Positions 26,525 through 36,101 of a stretch of DNA of 64,000 bases are shown here, piece by piece. Each line of letters begins with the position of its first letter. Positions within the stretch are counted from its first letter, which is position 1. Source of the stretch: Telluribacter roseus. Its GTDB lineage: Bacteria; Bacteroidota; Bacteroidia; Cytophagales; Spirosomataceae. The stretch is taken from contig NZ_JAFEUV020000012.1 in assembly GCF_017355915.2 (NCBI RefSeq), positions 28,214 to 92,213 on the forward strand. The letters are read 5' to 3'. The translations under genes were made by a program, and so were the position numbers. The notes below the pieces were generated by a model that had not been told where the DNA came from, made no database searches, and saw only the letters and a list, made by a program, of their open reading frames with translations.

Positions 26525-28795
26525 ATGATAAAGATCAACAAACAGGACGCCCTGAACTATCACCAGCATGATCAACCCGGAAAGATAGAGGTGGTGCCCA
26601 CTAAAATGCTGAGTACCCAGCTGGACCTGGCCTTGGCCTACTCTCCCGGTGTAGCCGAACCCTGCAAGGAAATAGCCAATAACAAAGATGACGCTTATAA
26701 GTACACGTCAAAGGGTAATCTGGTAGGTGTTATCTCCAACGGTACCGCCGTACTGGGTCTGGGCAATATTGGTCCTGACGCTTCCAAACCGGTGATGGAG
26801 GGAAAGGGAGTACTTTTCAAGAAATTTGCGGGGATTGATGTATTTGACATCGAGATTAACTGCACCGACCCGGACGAGTTTATCCGCATAGTGCGGTCGC
26901 TGGAGCCTACCTTCGGGGGTATCAACCTGGAAGACATTAAGGCGCCCGAATGCTTTCAGATCGAAACGGCCCTGCGGGAGCAGATGAATATCCCGCTCAT
27001 GCACGACGACCAGCACGGTACGGCTATCATATCGAGTGCGGCCCTGCTCAACGCGCTGGAGCTCGTCAACAAGGACATCAGTACCATCAAGATGGTCATG
27101 AATGGGGCCGGTGCGGCCGCTATTTCCTGCCTGAAACTGTACCTGTCACTGGGATTGAACGTGGAGAACGTGGTCGTGTTTGACAAAGATGGTATCATCA
27201 ACGCCGACCGTCAGGACCTGGACCCGTACCGTACGCAGTTCATTACCAAACGAAATATAAGTACCCTCGAGGAAGCGATGGGCGGGGCGGATGTATTCAT
27301 TGGACTGTCGGCGGGTAATGTACTACCGCCGGAGTACGTGAAGCTCATGGCCAAAGACCCGATCATATTTGCCCTGGCCAATCCGGACCCCGAAATAGCC
27401 TATGACCTGGCGATGTCGATCCGGGAAGACCTCATTATGGCTACGGGTCGTTCGGATCATCCCAATCAGGTCAATAACGTACTGGGCTTCCCGTATATAT
27501 TCAGGGGAGCGCTGGACGTACGGGCTACGGAGATCAACGAAGCCATGAAGCTGGCCGCCGTAAAGGCCCTGGCCGAGCTCGCCAAAGAGCCTGTTCCTGA
27601 GCTGGTTACCAAAGCCTACGGCGATAGTACCATTACATTCGGGAAGGAGTACCTGATCCCCAAGCCTCTGGACACCCGACTGATTACCCACGTAAGCCCA
27701 GCCGTGGCTCGTGCGGCCATGGAGTCGGGAGTAGCGCGCCACCATATCGAAAACTGGGATCAATACGAGCAGGAGCTTATGGAGCGCATTGGTATCGACC
27801 AGAAGCTGATGAACCGCATCGTAGCGCAGGCCAAAAAGAGTCCCAAACGGATTGTTTTTGCCGAAGCGGACCACATCAAGATCCTGAAAGCGGCTCAGCA
27901 GGTGCTGGAGCAGAAAATCGCCCACCCTATCCTGCTCGGTAACCAGGAAAAGATCAAGACTATCATCAGAGAACACGGTCTGGACCTGTCGGAGGCTACC
28001 ATCATTGATCCGACTAAGGAAGAAACTATGCTTGAAGAGTTTGCGCAGGTCCTCTACCAGAAGCGCAACCGCAAGGGGATGACCCTGCTGGATGCCCGTC
28101 AGGCGGTACTTTCGCGCAACTACTTTGGTAGCCTGATGGTCGAGACCAACCAGGCTGATGCCCTTATCTCGGGGCTTACCCGCGATTACTCCAAGACCAT
28201 CCTGCCGGCCCTGCACGTCATAGGGGTAGAAGACGGCGTCAACCGGGTAGCCGGTATGTACATTGTACAGACCCACAAATCGCCCTACTTCCTCGCTGAT
28301 ACTACGGTGAATGTAGACCCTACCGCCGAAGAGCTCTGTGATATTATTGGATTGTCGGCCAAGGCCGTGCGGTTCTTTGATGCGGAGCCACGTATGGCGG
28401 TACTCTCCTACTCCAACTTTGGATCCAGCCGGGGCCCCATACCTTCCAAGGCAGCCGAAGCCGTCAAAATTGCCAAAAAGAAGTACCCGGAGCTGATCAT
28501 AGATGGTGAGATTCAGGCCAATACAGCCGTAAACAAAAACCTGCTGCAGGACCACTACCCATTCAGCCAGCTGGCCGAGAAAGGAGCTAATACCCTTATA
28601 TTCCCGGATCTGAACTCCGGAAACATTGCCTATAAACTATTACAGGAGATAGGTGGAGCCGAAACCATCGGGCCCATCCTGATGGGTATGCGCAAGCCGG
28701 TTCACATCCTGCAGCTGGGTTCATCTACCCGTGACATCGTCAATATGGTAGCCATCGCGGTGGTGGATGCCCAGACCCACAGCAGGGAGATCTAA
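26525..28795 (+). CDS. maeB: NADP-dependent malic enzyme with phosphotransacetylase-like C-terminus
   Basis: Decarboxylates malate to pyruvate with NADP reduction, feeding anaplerosis and biosynthetic reductant. The 756-residue length matches the long MaeB form. The malic domain (about 1-160) has YSPGVAEPC and [20 protein letters not shown]. The NAD(P)-binding domain (about 170-410) has [14 protein letters not shown]. The C-terminal domain (about 430-756) resembles phosphotransacetylase ([26 protein letters not shown]) and is regulatory rather than catalytic in characterised homologues, where acetyl-CoA binds. It stands alone, convergent with a receiver gene. As a central-metabolism gene 6 kb from a plasmid-type partition locus, it is notable for replicon type. 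Confidence 0.97.
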   Translation: MIKINKQDALNYHQHDQPGKIEVVPTKMLSTQLDLALAYSPGVAEPCKEIANNKDDAYKYTSKGNLVGVISNGTAVLGLGNIGPDASKPVMEGKGVLFKKFAGIDVFDIEINCTDPDEFIRIVRSLEPTFGGINLEDIKAPECFQIETALREQMNIPLMHDDQHGTAIISSAALLNALELVNKDISTIKMVMNGAGAAAISCLKLYLSLGLNVENVVVFDKDGIINADRQDLDPYRTQFITKRNISTLEEAMGGADVFIGLSAGNVLPPEYVKLMAKDPIIFALANPDPEIAYDLAMSIREDLIMATGRSDHPNQVNNVLGFPYIFRGALDVRATEINEAMKLAAVKALAELAKEPVPELVTKAYGDSTITFGKEYLIPKPLDTRLITHVSPAVARAAMESGVARHHIENWDQYEQELMERIGIDQKLMNRIVAQAKKSPKRIVFAEADHIKILKAAQQVLEQKIAHPILLGNQEKIKTIIREHGLDLSEATIIDPTKEETMLEEFAQVLYQKRNRKGMTLLDARQAVLSRNYFGSLMVETNQADALISGLTRDYSKTILPALHVIGVEDGVNRVAGMYIVQTHKSPYFLADTTVNVDPTAEELCDIIGLSAKAVRFFDAEPRMAVLSYSNFGSSRGPIPSKAAEAVKIAKKKYPELIIDGEIQANTAVNKNLLQDHYPFSQLAEKGANTLIFPDLNSGNIAYKLLQEIGGAETIGPILMGMRKPVHILQLGSSTRDIVNMVAIAVVDAQTHSREI

Positions 28796-28803
28796 AGCAA
28801 ACA

Positions 28804-28836
28804 GGGGTCAGGACCCATTACTATGGTCCTGACTCC
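28804..28836. terminator. Hairpin between convergent genes
   Basis: GTCAGGACC (28807-28815) and GGTCCTGAC (28825-28833) form a perfect 9-bp stem with a 9-nt loop, extended by flanking G and C. It lies between the convergent malic enzyme and receiver genes. It lacks a long T-tract, so termination strength is uncertain. Confidence 0.55.
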
Positions 28837-28849
28837 TATCCTATTCCGG

Positions 28850-29293
28850 TTACAATCTATCGCCAGGCAGTGTAACCGTATCCCACCAGTACTGGCGCAA
28901 GGTTTCAAAGTACTTCAGCCAGCTGTTATAATCCGTCGGCTTCACCAGGTACGCCGTAGCGCCGTAATTATACACTTCCGCAATATCATTGGTATCCTTT
29001 GAGAAGCTAAGGATTACCACCGGTACCTGTACAAAGGGCGATCCTTCCTTTTTTAGTTCTCTTAATAGCTGCCACCCCTGCTCACGCGTGGGCAGGTACA
29101 AGTCCAGGAGTATGATCTTGGGCAGATTGGCCCTGCTATCCAGGCAATTCTGCAGGTATGTGCGCGCTTCTTCCCCATTGATTGCCAGTACGGGTTCAAC
29201 ATCTGGTAACCGGTCTTTGAGCGCTGATTCTATAATAAACCAGTGATCCCGGTTGTCTTCAACGATTAATATATGTGAACGATTATAGTTCAT
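28850..29293 (-). CDS. Receiver-only response regulator
   Basis: Single CheY-like receiver of 147 residues, no output domain. Acidic residues are in VEDNRD, phospho-acceptor Asp64 in ILLDLYLP, the Ser switch in ILSFS and the Lys in YLVKPTD. The TREQGW insertion after the Asp and overall length resemble Rcp1-type receivers. It is divergent from the histidine kinase that starts 252 bp away, which is its likely partner. Confidence 0.92.
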   Translation of the reverse strand: MNYNRSHILIVEDNRDHWFIIESALKDRLPDVEPVLAINGEEARTYLQNCLDSRANLPKIILLDLYLPTREQGWQLLRELKKEGSPFVQVPVVILSFSKDTNDIAEVYNYGATAYLVKPTDYNSWLKYFETLRQYWWDTVTLPGDRL

Positions 29294-29544
29294 TACTTAA
29301 CAAGGGGGTGTTTTAGCTGTTGTATCTAGTATAGAGCTCCATTACCTTATTAGCAGCAAACAATCTGTAAATACCAAAGTAAGGTAGGCTTAATTTTTCA
29401 CTATTGGGCTCTATTCATTGCTTACTATGTAAAATATGATGCCATGAGGGCTATCAAGTAGCCTATTCTATGGCAATGGTTGCAGAATCCTTATGTAATA
29501 AGTATCCTACTAGTTGAAATCATGTAATTCATACGAGCATATCC

Positions 29545-30831
29545 ATGGCAGCAACTGAAAGAAATGAACAGCCGGCGCATCTGGCCTCCTACTTATTCAG
29601 TCGACGGGAGGCTATCCTGAACAACTGGCGCAGAACCTGTGAAGAAGACATCAATCTGCCCTCGCTCAGGACTATGTCACGTGAGGAGTTCAACAATCTG
29701 GTACCACTACTCCTGGATATCTATGAACTACGATTACAGGATATCACAAAAACGGATGATCCGACTATGATCAGCAGCCAGCATGGCCTCCACCGCTGGC
29801 ATAATGGCTTTTTGTTTAGGTACCTGCTTATAGAAATTAAATATCTGTACCAATGCCTGGCCGATGAACTGGACCGGTACTGGCAATTGTATCCGGAAAC
29901 GTCAGCCACCGTAATAAAAAAAGCCTATAACCTGCTGATTGGGATTATGGGCGAAACTATAGATGGAAGTGCCAGCCGATTTGATGAGTTACAGCACCTG
30001 CAAGCGGCCAGCCGTGCGGCCAATCTGGAAAATGCTTTTAACCGGCTCAACGAGCTTTCGCGGGAAAGGGACGATATACTGCGTACATCCTCCCATGACC
30101 TGCGCGGCAGTATGAGCATCATCCAAAGTGCGGCCTTTATGCTGGACATGGAAGGCAAATCAGACGAGGAACGCAGGCAGCTCATAGAAATGCTCAACCG
30201 TAACCTGCAGAATGTCCAGGGTATGCTACAGCAGCTCATGAGCCTGGCCCGACTTGATGCAGGTCAGGAAAAACTTGAAATCACAACCTTTGATGCTTCT
30301 CACCTGCTCTTTGAGCTTGTAGAAAGTACTACCCCCCTGGCAGATGAACGGGGTATAAAGCTACTCGCCGATGGACCCCGGCAGCTCCTGGTCACTACCG
30401 ATGAAGTTAAAATCAAACGTATCGTCCAGAATCTGCTGTTGAATGCGCTCCATTATACACCTTCGGGCGTAGTATCGGTTACCTGGGCTACCGAGAGCGA
30501 GTCCCGCTGGACCCTGACTGTACAGGACTCCGGGCCGGGGTTACCCGAAGGGCTGGTATCCCTGCTGGTCAATCACCTGAAGCCCCCCCTCGAAAACACG
30601 GCCATCTTCAACAAAGAGGATGCAAAGAGCATTGATATAACCCAGACGGTAGGGTATAATGAGTACATGCTCAAGAACAATCCTCTTAAGACCGGTGAGG
30701 GGGGCGAAGGTGTGGGATTGTACATTGTGAAGCGGTTGTGTGAGATGCTGTCGGCCACCATGGATGTAGAGACATTCCCGGGCAAGGGTACGCTGTTCCG
30801 GATACGCTTTCCTCTTAATCTGCACTCTTAA
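29545..30831 (+). CDS. Sensor histidine kinase with RsbRD-like N-terminal domain
   Basis: Soluble kinase of 428 residues. The N-terminal 155 residues are helical (SYLFSRREAILNNWRRTC, LLDIYELRLQD, RYLLIEIKYLYQCLADEL), resembling the RsbRD N-terminal sensor fold. The HisKA region carries His184 in SSHDLRGSMSII. The ATPase domain has N box NLLLNALHYTP, G1 QDSGPGLP and G2 GEGVGLYIVKRL. Between G1 and G2 lies an extra acidic/Lys segment of about 50 residues, longer than usual. No membrane segment or PAS domain is seen. The divergent receiver gene is the probable partner. Signal unknown. Confidence 0.9.
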   Translation: MAATERNEQPAHLASYLFSRREAILNNWRRTCEEDINLPSLRTMSREEFNNLVPLLLDIYELRLQDITKTDDPTMISSQHGLHRWHNGFLFRYLLIEIKYLYQCLADELDRYWQLYPETSATVIKKAYNLLIGIMGETIDGSASRFDELQHLQAASRAANLENAFNRLNELSRERDDILRTSSHDLRGSMSIIQSAAFMLDMEGKSDEERRQLIEMLNRNLQNVQGMLQQLMSLARLDAGQEKLEITTFDASHLLFELVESTTPLADERGIKLLADGPRQLLVTTDEVKIKRIVQNLLLNALHYTPSGVVSVTWATESESRWTLTVQDSGPGLPEGLVSLLVNHLKPPLENTAIFNKEDAKSIDITQTVGYNEYMLKNNPLKTGEGGEGVGLYIVKRLCEMLSATMDVETFPGKGTLFRIRFPLNLHS

Positions 30832-31076
30832 AGGCCGTATAGCTACGAGAGTAGTCAGCATCATATACCTGAGGATCTAAACATTTACCGGTCTATACGT
30901 ATTTAGTAATCATAGCAGTAGGTAGTAGCCGTGTCAGCTCCGGCCCGGGTAGAATGAGGATTTTAGGCCGCAGCCCAATACGGGTCCTTCTGATCCTGCC
31001 CCCTGGCTGTACGTGGCATACTTTTTTGCCTTCTGAATAGATTAACCGTTTCACGATCAGTTTCAACCTATTGACT

Positions 31077-32423
31077 ATGCTCGAGATAGACAAGCTTTCA
31101 CTTAATATACCCGAAACTACCAAACCACGGGTAGTTATCATAGGGGGAGGTTTTGGTGGTATAAATCTTACTAAAAAGCTGGCAGGCAAGGATTTTCAGG
31201 TGGTGATGTTTGACGTACAGAACTACCACGGATTCTGGCCTCTGCTCTATCAGGTAGCCACGGCCGGTCTGGAGCCTGATGCCATCGCCGAACCCCTGCG
31301 CAAGATGTTTGGCAGTGATGAGTACGAAGATTTTCATTTCAGGCTGGTACGCGTTACCTCCGTCGACCCGGTCACCAAGACGGTACACACCGTAATTGGA
31401 GATATCCACTACGATCATTTGGTGATAGCTACCGGTACCAAGTCCAACTACTTCGGGAATGATCAGATCAGGAAGTATGCTTTCCCGCTCAAGAAAATAC
31501 CCGATGCACTCAACCTCCGGAGTCAGCTCCTGCAGTGCTTTGAGCAGGCCAGCATGATCAAAGATCCCGACATTCAGCAGAGCCTTCTCAACTTCGTGAT
31601 CGTTGGCGGGGGGCCAACGGGTGTAGAGCTGGCAGGGGCGCTGGCCGAGATGCGCCGGTACATCCTGCCTTCGGACTATCCTGGGCTGGATTTTTCAAAA
31701 ATGAACATTTACCTCATTGAAGGCCTGGACCGTGTACTACCTCCCATGGATCCCAAGAGCAGCGAAAAAACCAGAAAGTACCTCGAAAAGCTGGGAATTA
31801 ATATTCGCCTCAACACCCTGGTAGAATCTTACGACGGCAATACCGTTACTTTCAAAGGCGGTGAACAGATCCGGGCTCATACGCTGATCTGGGCAGCCGG
31901 TGTGACGGGAGCCGTCATTGAGGGCTTACCGGCTCAGTCGGTCGAACGCGGCAAAATACTGGTTGACCGGTACAATCAGGTACTGGGCTGCGAAGGCATC
32001 TATGCGATCGGGGACGTAGCCCTGATGCGAACGGATAAGTACCCCAAAGGCCACCCGGGGGTAGCTCAGCCAGCCATCCAACAGGGAAAGCTACTCGCCA
32101 AAAATCTCAAAAGAAAGATCAGAAACGAACAAATGGAGGAGTTTGAGTACTTCGACAAAGGTTCGCTGGCCATCATTGGCCGAAACCGCGCCGTGGCCGA
32201 CCTACCGGGTAATATTCACCTGGGAGGTTTTTTTGCCTGGGTTACCTGGCTGTTTGTACATATCATGTACCTGATCGGCTTCCGGAACAAGCTGGTTGTA
32301 CTCAGCAACTGGTTGTATAAGTTCTTTACGTATGAGAATGGTACCCGTTTGATTATCCGTCCATTTGTCCGTAAGGGAGATAAAGCCACTCAGGAGTTTG
32401 TAGATAAGTACAGGATGGAGTAA
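31077..32423 (+). CDS. Type II NADH dehydrogenase (NDH-2)
   Basis: Single-subunit FAD enzyme that passes electrons from NADH to quinone at the inner membrane without pumping protons. The ATG at 31077 is preferred over TTG 31071. The FAD-binding motif is VVIIGGGFGGINLTKKL, the NADH-binding motif is FVIVGGGPTGVELAGAL, and GIYAIGDVALM is the FAD-contact motif. The C-terminal 90 residues contain the amphipathic, aromatic membrane anchor (GGFFAWVTWLFVHIMYLIGFRN) usual in Bacteroidota NDH-2. About 448 residues is standard. A second NDH-2 gene begins at 63404. A YceI gene follows after 44 bp. Confidence 0.94.
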   Translation: MLEIDKLSLNIPETTKPRVVIIGGGFGGINLTKKLAGKDFQVVMFDVQNYHGFWPLLYQVATAGLEPDAIAEPLRKMFGSDEYEDFHFRLVRVTSVDPVTKTVHTVIGDIHYDHLVIATGTKSNYFGNDQIRKYAFPLKKIPDALNLRSQLLQCFEQASMIKDPDIQQSLLNFVIVGGGPTGVELAGALAEMRRYILPSDYPGLDFSKMNIYLIEGLDRVLPPMDPKSSEKTRKYLEKLGINIRLNTLVESYDGNTVTFKGGEQIRAHTLIWAAGVTGAVIEGLPAQSVERGKILVDRYNQVLGCEGIYAIGDVALMRTDKYPKGHPGVAQPAIQQGKLLAKNLKRKIRNEQMEEFEYFDKGSLAIIGRNRAVADLPGNIHLGGFFAWVTWLFVHIMYLIGFRNKLVVLSNWLYKFFTYENGTRLIIRPFVRKGDKATQEFVDKYRME

Positions 32424-32467
32424 AGCGAAGTTAATTAATACATGTTACACTAATAAATTGAATAAGT

Positions 32468-32995
32468 ATGGCTACATGGACATTGGATCCTGCGCACAGC
32501 GAAGTGCAATTTAAAGTAAAGCACCTGATGATCACTACCGTCACGGGGTACTTCCGTACGTTTGATGTAACAGCCCAAACGGAGGGAGACGATTTTAGCA
32601 ATGTCACTGAATTGGTTTTTACGGCGGATGTTGATTCGATCAATACCAATAACGATCAGCGTGATACGCATCTGAAGTCACCTGACTTTTTTGATGCCAC
32701 CAATCACTCTCAGATCCGCTTCGTGGGCAAGACCTACGAGCAAACCGGTGACGATACGGCGGAGTTGCAGGGAGACCTTACCATACGAGGGATAACCAAG
32801 CCAGTTACTGTACATGTCGAACACGGAGGAATAGTAGTTGACCCCTACGGCCAGACTAAAGCCGGCTTCACCGTAAACGGCCGAATCAGCCGGAAGGAGT
32901 TTGGACTTAACTGGAATGCCGTTACCGAAGCCGGTAGTGTGGTGGTCAGTGACGAAATCAGACTCAATGCCGATATCCAGCTGGTGAAGCAGTAG
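32468..32995 (+). CDS. YceI family lipocalin-like protein
   Basis: YceI beta-barrel protein of 175 residues, which in characterised members binds polyisoprenoid or quinone-like lipids. The start ATWTLDPAHSEVQFKVKHLMITTVTGYFRTFD and the DNDQRDTHLKSPDFFDATNHSQIRF-like block (here NNDQRDTHLKSPDFFDA) are diagnostic; the end VSDEIRLNADIQLVKQ is also typical. There is no signal peptide, so it is predicted cytoplasmic, unlike E. coli YceI. Its place right after NDH-2 suggests a link with quinone chemistry, by inference. A terminator follows. Confidence 0.94.
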   Translation: MATWTLDPAHSEVQFKVKHLMITTVTGYFRTFDVTAQTEGDDFSNVTELVFTADVDSINTNNDQRDTHLKSPDFFDATNHSQIRFVGKTYEQTGDDTAELQGDLTIRGITKPVTVHVEHGGIVVDPYGQTKAGFTVNGRISRKEFGLNWNAVTEAGSVVVSDEIRLNADIQLVKQ

Positions 32996-33022
32996 TAGTA
33001 TCTACCAGCCTATATAAAAAAG

Positions 33023-33054
33023 GCCCTGTTAGCAGTAACAGGGCATTTTATTTT
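33023..33054. terminator. Rho-independent terminator after YceI
   Basis: GCCCTGTTA and TAACAGGGC form a 9-bp stem with a 4-nt loop, followed by ATTTTATTTT; upstream A-rich sequence allows use from the minus strand as well. Confidence 0.85.
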
Positions 33055-33814
33055 ACAGGAACATCAGACTACCCTCTTCGAGTGCTGCCTCGTACCGTTC
33101 CCTATTAAAACTGTACAGGTACGGTGAGCGGTGCGCTCCTCCTTTCCGGCGTTCTTTCAACCTGTCCAGGATCTGAAGCCCCAGTATCTTCTTTTGAAAG
33201 TTTCGGGGGTCGAGCGAGCGCCCCAGTATTGTTTCGTAGAGTCGCTGCAATTCAGGCATGGTAAACTTCTCCGGAAGCAGATTGTAGCCTACGGGTTGCA
33301 GGTTAAGCTGTATGCGAAGCGTTTTCAACGCTGATTCGATAATTGCGTTATGATCGAACAGCAGATTAGGCAGTCCATCAACATCCCGCCACTCACAGGC
33401 TTCGGTCAGGAAGTCAGGCGTGGGCGTTACCTTCGAGAAATCCACCAGCGCGTAATAGCCGATGGAGACGGTACGGTTGGTCCACCGGTACTCGCTAAAA
33501 GGTAGACCCAGTCGCTTCCAGGTATCTTCAATATCGTACCTCTCTACCGAACCAAACGTCTGGAACTGCCGCAGGAAGATATCCGTCAGTCCTGTCCGTT
33601 CTTCCAGTACCCGTTTGGCCGAATCATCCACCGACTCTGTTTTATGTATAAATCCTCCCGGTAGGCTCCATTCATCCGTGTTCTTCCAACGGACCAGGAG
33701 TACTTTCAATTGGTTTTCATAAAAACCAAAAATGATACAATCTACAGAAAGGTAGGGTATGGCTTCGGTATCAATCCGGTTGTAGTGGCTTTCGACTTGC
33801 TTTAAATAATCCAT
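33053..33814 (-). CDS. NrtR-like Nudix-domain transcriptional regulator
   Basis: Nudix fold (about residues 20-140) fused to a C-terminal winged helix (about 160-250, PEKFTMPELQRLYETILGRSLDPRNFQKKILGL), the NrtR arrangement. In Bacteroidota such proteins repress NAD or sugar pathways and use the Nudix domain as a ligand sensor. The Nudix box reads GGFIHKTE-SVDDSAK-RVLEERTGL: the first Glu of the REUxEExGU core is Val and the later Glu pair is shifted, so hydrolysis may be lost. The chosen ATG gives MDYLKQVESHYN; ATG 33835 would add seven residues. Target genes are not evident from the window. Confidence 0.9.
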   Translation of the reverse strand: MDYLKQVESHYNRIDTEAIPYLSVDCIIFGFYENQLKVLLVRWKNTDEWSLPGGFIHKTESVDDSAKRVLEERTGLTDIFLRQFQTFGSVERYDIEDTWKRLGLPFSEYRWTNRTVSIGYYALVDFSKVTPTPDFLTEACEWRDVDGLPNLLFDHNAIIESALKTLRIQLNLQPVGYNLLPEKFTMPELQRLYETILGRSLDPRNFQKKILGLQILDRLKERRKGGAHRSPYLYSFNRERYEAALEEGSLMFL

Positions 33815-34089
33815 AAGAGAAAAACCTGAGGTCATTCACTAGCTAGGTGAGAAAAGTACGTAAAGCTAAATAAGTAAAGAGCAATCTCAACCTACTATGC
33901 TGAATATTCATTACTACGTATATAGAGGCTGGCCTGTTTATGAGCCTGGATAAGCATTCGCAGACACGTAGAGGTAGTAAATGGATAAAAACAGCGTGAA
34001 ATGCGAAAAATGTGTCTATAAATTTTGACATTATTCTTCTAAAAACCTTTATTTGTCTAAATAACTCGCCTAACCCCAATCATCATTTT

Positions 34090-35046
34090 ATGCTCACGCA
34101 CGAAAAAGCAGTAGAGTTTTTCCAGAAAAATCCAGCCTTATCCCTTTCCGTTATAGAAAAAGAAGCCGGATTGCCCTCCAGTACTCTTTCCAAGGCAGTA
34201 GCCGGTAAACGCAACCTGAATGAAAAGCATCTTCAGGCTCTGCAACCTGTTGTAAGCAAGTACGGGTACCGCGACCAGCAGCAGTCCAAGGCCAAAATTA
34301 TTTCTATCATTAATCATAAAGGAGGCGTTGGCAAAACCACCACTACCATCAACCTGGGAAAAGCCCTGTCGCTGCTAGGCAACCGGGTACTCCTGATCGA
34401 TATGGACTCGCAGGGAAACCTGACCCAGGCGCTGGGCATTGATGAACCGGAGCGCCAGGTGGTGAACTCCCTGCTGCAGAGCGAGCCGCTTCCGCTGTAT
34501 TCCATCGCCGAAGGCTATGATCTGGCCCCCAGTGACCTGGAGCTGGCGTATGCCGATCTGGAACTCGTACAGGCCGTAGGCGGAGTAAATCAGCTTCGTA
34601 ATGCGCTGGCTCCCCTCCGACCTCAGTACGACTATATCCTGATCGACTGCCCCCCGGCCCTCAATATCTTTACCAACTCATCCCTGGTTGCTTCTAACTC
34701 CTGCCTCATTACCTTACAACCCGAAGCCTCCGCCATGAAGGGGGTGAGTAACCTGTTTGACCGTATCTTCCAGGTCCGTGATCGCATCAACTATGAGTTG
34801 AAAGTAGAGGGCATCGTACTCACCATGGTAGACAAGCGCCTGAAGGTACACCGTGACATGATAGAGTACGTCAACAATACCCTGGGCGACTTCCCGATCT
34901 TCAAGACCGAGATCCGGAACAACGTAACCATCAAAGAATCACAGATAGCCCAGCAGGATATATTCAGCTACGCCGAACACTCCAACGGAGCTGAAGATTA
35001 CATGAATCTGGCCAAGGAACTCATGTCGGGTAGTTATCGGAAGTAG
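34090..35046 (+). CDS. parA: ParA-family partition ATPase with N-terminal HTH
   Basis: Walker-type ATPase that positions replicon copies together with ParB. The chosen ATG gives 318 residues; upstream in-frame codons have no coding character. Residues 1-60 form a helix-turn-helix (SLSVIEKEAGLPSSTLSKAV), as in type Ia ParA proteins that repress their own operon. The deviant Walker A is NHKGGVGKTTT, Walker A' is VLLIDMDSQGN, and Walker B is YILIDCPP. parB follows after 61 bp and an iteron origin plus repB lie beyond, so this is a plasmid-type partition gene rather than a MinD-like protein. Autorepression is inferred. Confidence 0.95.
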   Translation: MLTHEKAVEFFQKNPALSLSVIEKEAGLPSSTLSKAVAGKRNLNEKHLQALQPVVSKYGYRDQQQSKAKIISIINHKGGVGKTTTTINLGKALSLLGNRVLLIDMDSQGNLTQALGIDEPERQVVNSLLQSEPLPLYSIAEGYDLAPSDLELAYADLELVQAVGGVNQLRNALAPLRPQYDYILIDCPPALNIFTNSSLVASNSCLITLQPEASAMKGVSNLFDRIFQVRDRINYELKVEGIVLTMVDKRLKVHRDMIEYVNNTLGDFPIFKTEIRNNVTIKESQIAQQDIFSYAEHSNGAEDYMNLAKELMSGSYRK

Positions 35047-35107
35047 AAATAAGATTGTACAAGACAACCCATGTAGGAGAGGGGCCACGGCCTACTATTA
35101 ACAAATC

Positions 35108-36082
35108 ATGCAGATGAAGAAATACCAGAGCTTCCTTGGGGAGAAAAAAATGATAAAAGATCAGGGGCTGCTCCGGCACGAGGAGATCCGCCGGCAGATA
35201 AAGGTACTTCCCGAGCTGGAGGAACTGATTCCACCCCTGCAGGAGGATGAATTCAGACAGCTGGAAGAAAACATCATTAAAGAAGGATGTCGCGAGGCAT
35301 TGCTGATCTGGGAAACTACCGAGAACCATGTCAGCGAGTCGGGTGACCCGGGTACTCACAATTTCATACTGATCGACGGGCACAATCGTTACCGGATATG
35401 TCAGAAAAATCAGCTGGACTTCAAAATTCACCTAGTTGCTTTTCCTTCGCTCCCGGAGGTAAGAGAGTACATGATCGATAACCAGCTCGGCCGTAGAAAC
35501 CTTTCACCCGAACAGATATCCTACCTGCGTGGTAAGAAGTACAACGCCCAGAAGATTAGCCGGGGCAAATACGATCGCAGCAGCCATAAGGGTCAAAATG
35601 TCCTTTATGAGGGGGAGCAGGAGTCGCAGGAGCATAAAGGTCAAAATGTCCCTTATGGTAGTGAAGCCATGGGATCTACTTCACAGCGCCTGGCGAAGCA
35701 GTTTAATGTTAGTGAAAAGACTATAAAGAGAGATGCTGAGTTTGCCGAGGGGCTGGATAAGCTGTCACCTTCGCTGCGCAAGGATATACTGAGCGGTAAA
35801 GCCAACGTAAAAAAATCGGATATACAGCAATTGGCTAAGGCACCCATCACAGCGGGCGAAGCGATAGAAGATCTAGCCCAGTACGTACAGGTACCAGCTA
35901 CTGGTAAGCCAGCCAATGCTCCGGAAGCGAAAGATACGGGTAGTGATAAAAAGTCCGAACTGAGAAAGAGGTTGTCGGAACTGGTTATCCAATTGGATAA
36001 AGGAGGCAGTCAGATAGGTAAGATATGTGATGAGATCGTTGAATGTGCTTCGAATCTGAAAGAACTGTCAAAGAAGAAGTAG
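35108..36082 (+). CDS. parB: ParB-like partition protein with two embedded palindromes
   Basis: Centromere-binding partner of ParA, 324 residues. The ParB/Srx-type N-terminal domain (about 45-130) has LEENIIKEGCREALLIW and ILIDGHNRYRICQ, followed by NQLGRRNLSPEQISYLRGKKYNAQ. A helix-turn-helix (about 195-225) reads TSQRLAKQFNVSEKTIKRDAEFAE. The C-terminal 60 residues are Lys/Glu-rich and may dimerise. Between the domains, HKGQNV occurs twice, 16 codons apart, each encoded by a 25-bp near-palindrome that recurs just after the gene. ATG 35114, two codons in, is an alternative start. Specific binding to those palindromes is proposed, not shown. Confidence 0.93.
   Translation: MQMKKYQSFLGEKKMIKDQGLLRHEEIRRQIKVLPELEELIPPLQEDEFRQLEENIIKEGCREALLIWETTENHVSESGDPGTHNFILIDGHNRYRICQKNQLDFKIHLVAFPSLPEVREYMIDNQLGRRNLSPEQISYLRGKKYNAQKISRGKYDRSSHKGQNVLYEGEQESQEHKGQNVPYGSEAMGSTSQRLAKQFNVSEKTIKRDAEFAEGLDKLSPSLRKDILSGKANVKKSDIQQLAKAPITAGEAIEDLAQYVQVPATGKPANAPEAKDTGSDKKSELRKRLSELVIQLDKGGSQIGKICDEIVECASNLKELSKKK
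35585..35609 (+). repeat. 25-bp near-palindrome, site 1 (candidate parS, inside parB)
   Basis: CATAAGGGTCA-AAA-TGTCCTTTATG: two 11-bp arms around AAA, symmetric apart from two positions. It encodes HKGQNVLY in parB. Site 2 starts 48 bp downstream. Confidence 0.65.
35633..35657 (+). repeat. 25-bp near-palindrome, site 2 (candidate parS, inside parB)
   Basis: CATAAAGGTCA-AAA-TGTCCCTTATG, differing from site 1 at two positions that swap between the arms. It encodes HKGQNVPY in the same parB frame. Confidence 0.65.
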
Positions 36083-36101
36083 GGACACAAATGTAGTAGG
36101 A

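Noticed and set aside
30560-30740. Long acidic/Lys segment between G1 and G2 boxes of the kinase as a frameshift
   Set aside because: The frame stays open, G2 motif GEGVGLYIVKRL follows correctly, and length variation of the ATP-lid is common.
34090-36082. parAB as the chromosomal Soj/Spo0J pair
   Set aside because: ParA carries an N-terminal HTH, ParB lacks the usual GERRxRA-type box, no canonical parS was seen, and an iteron origin with repB is adjacent.
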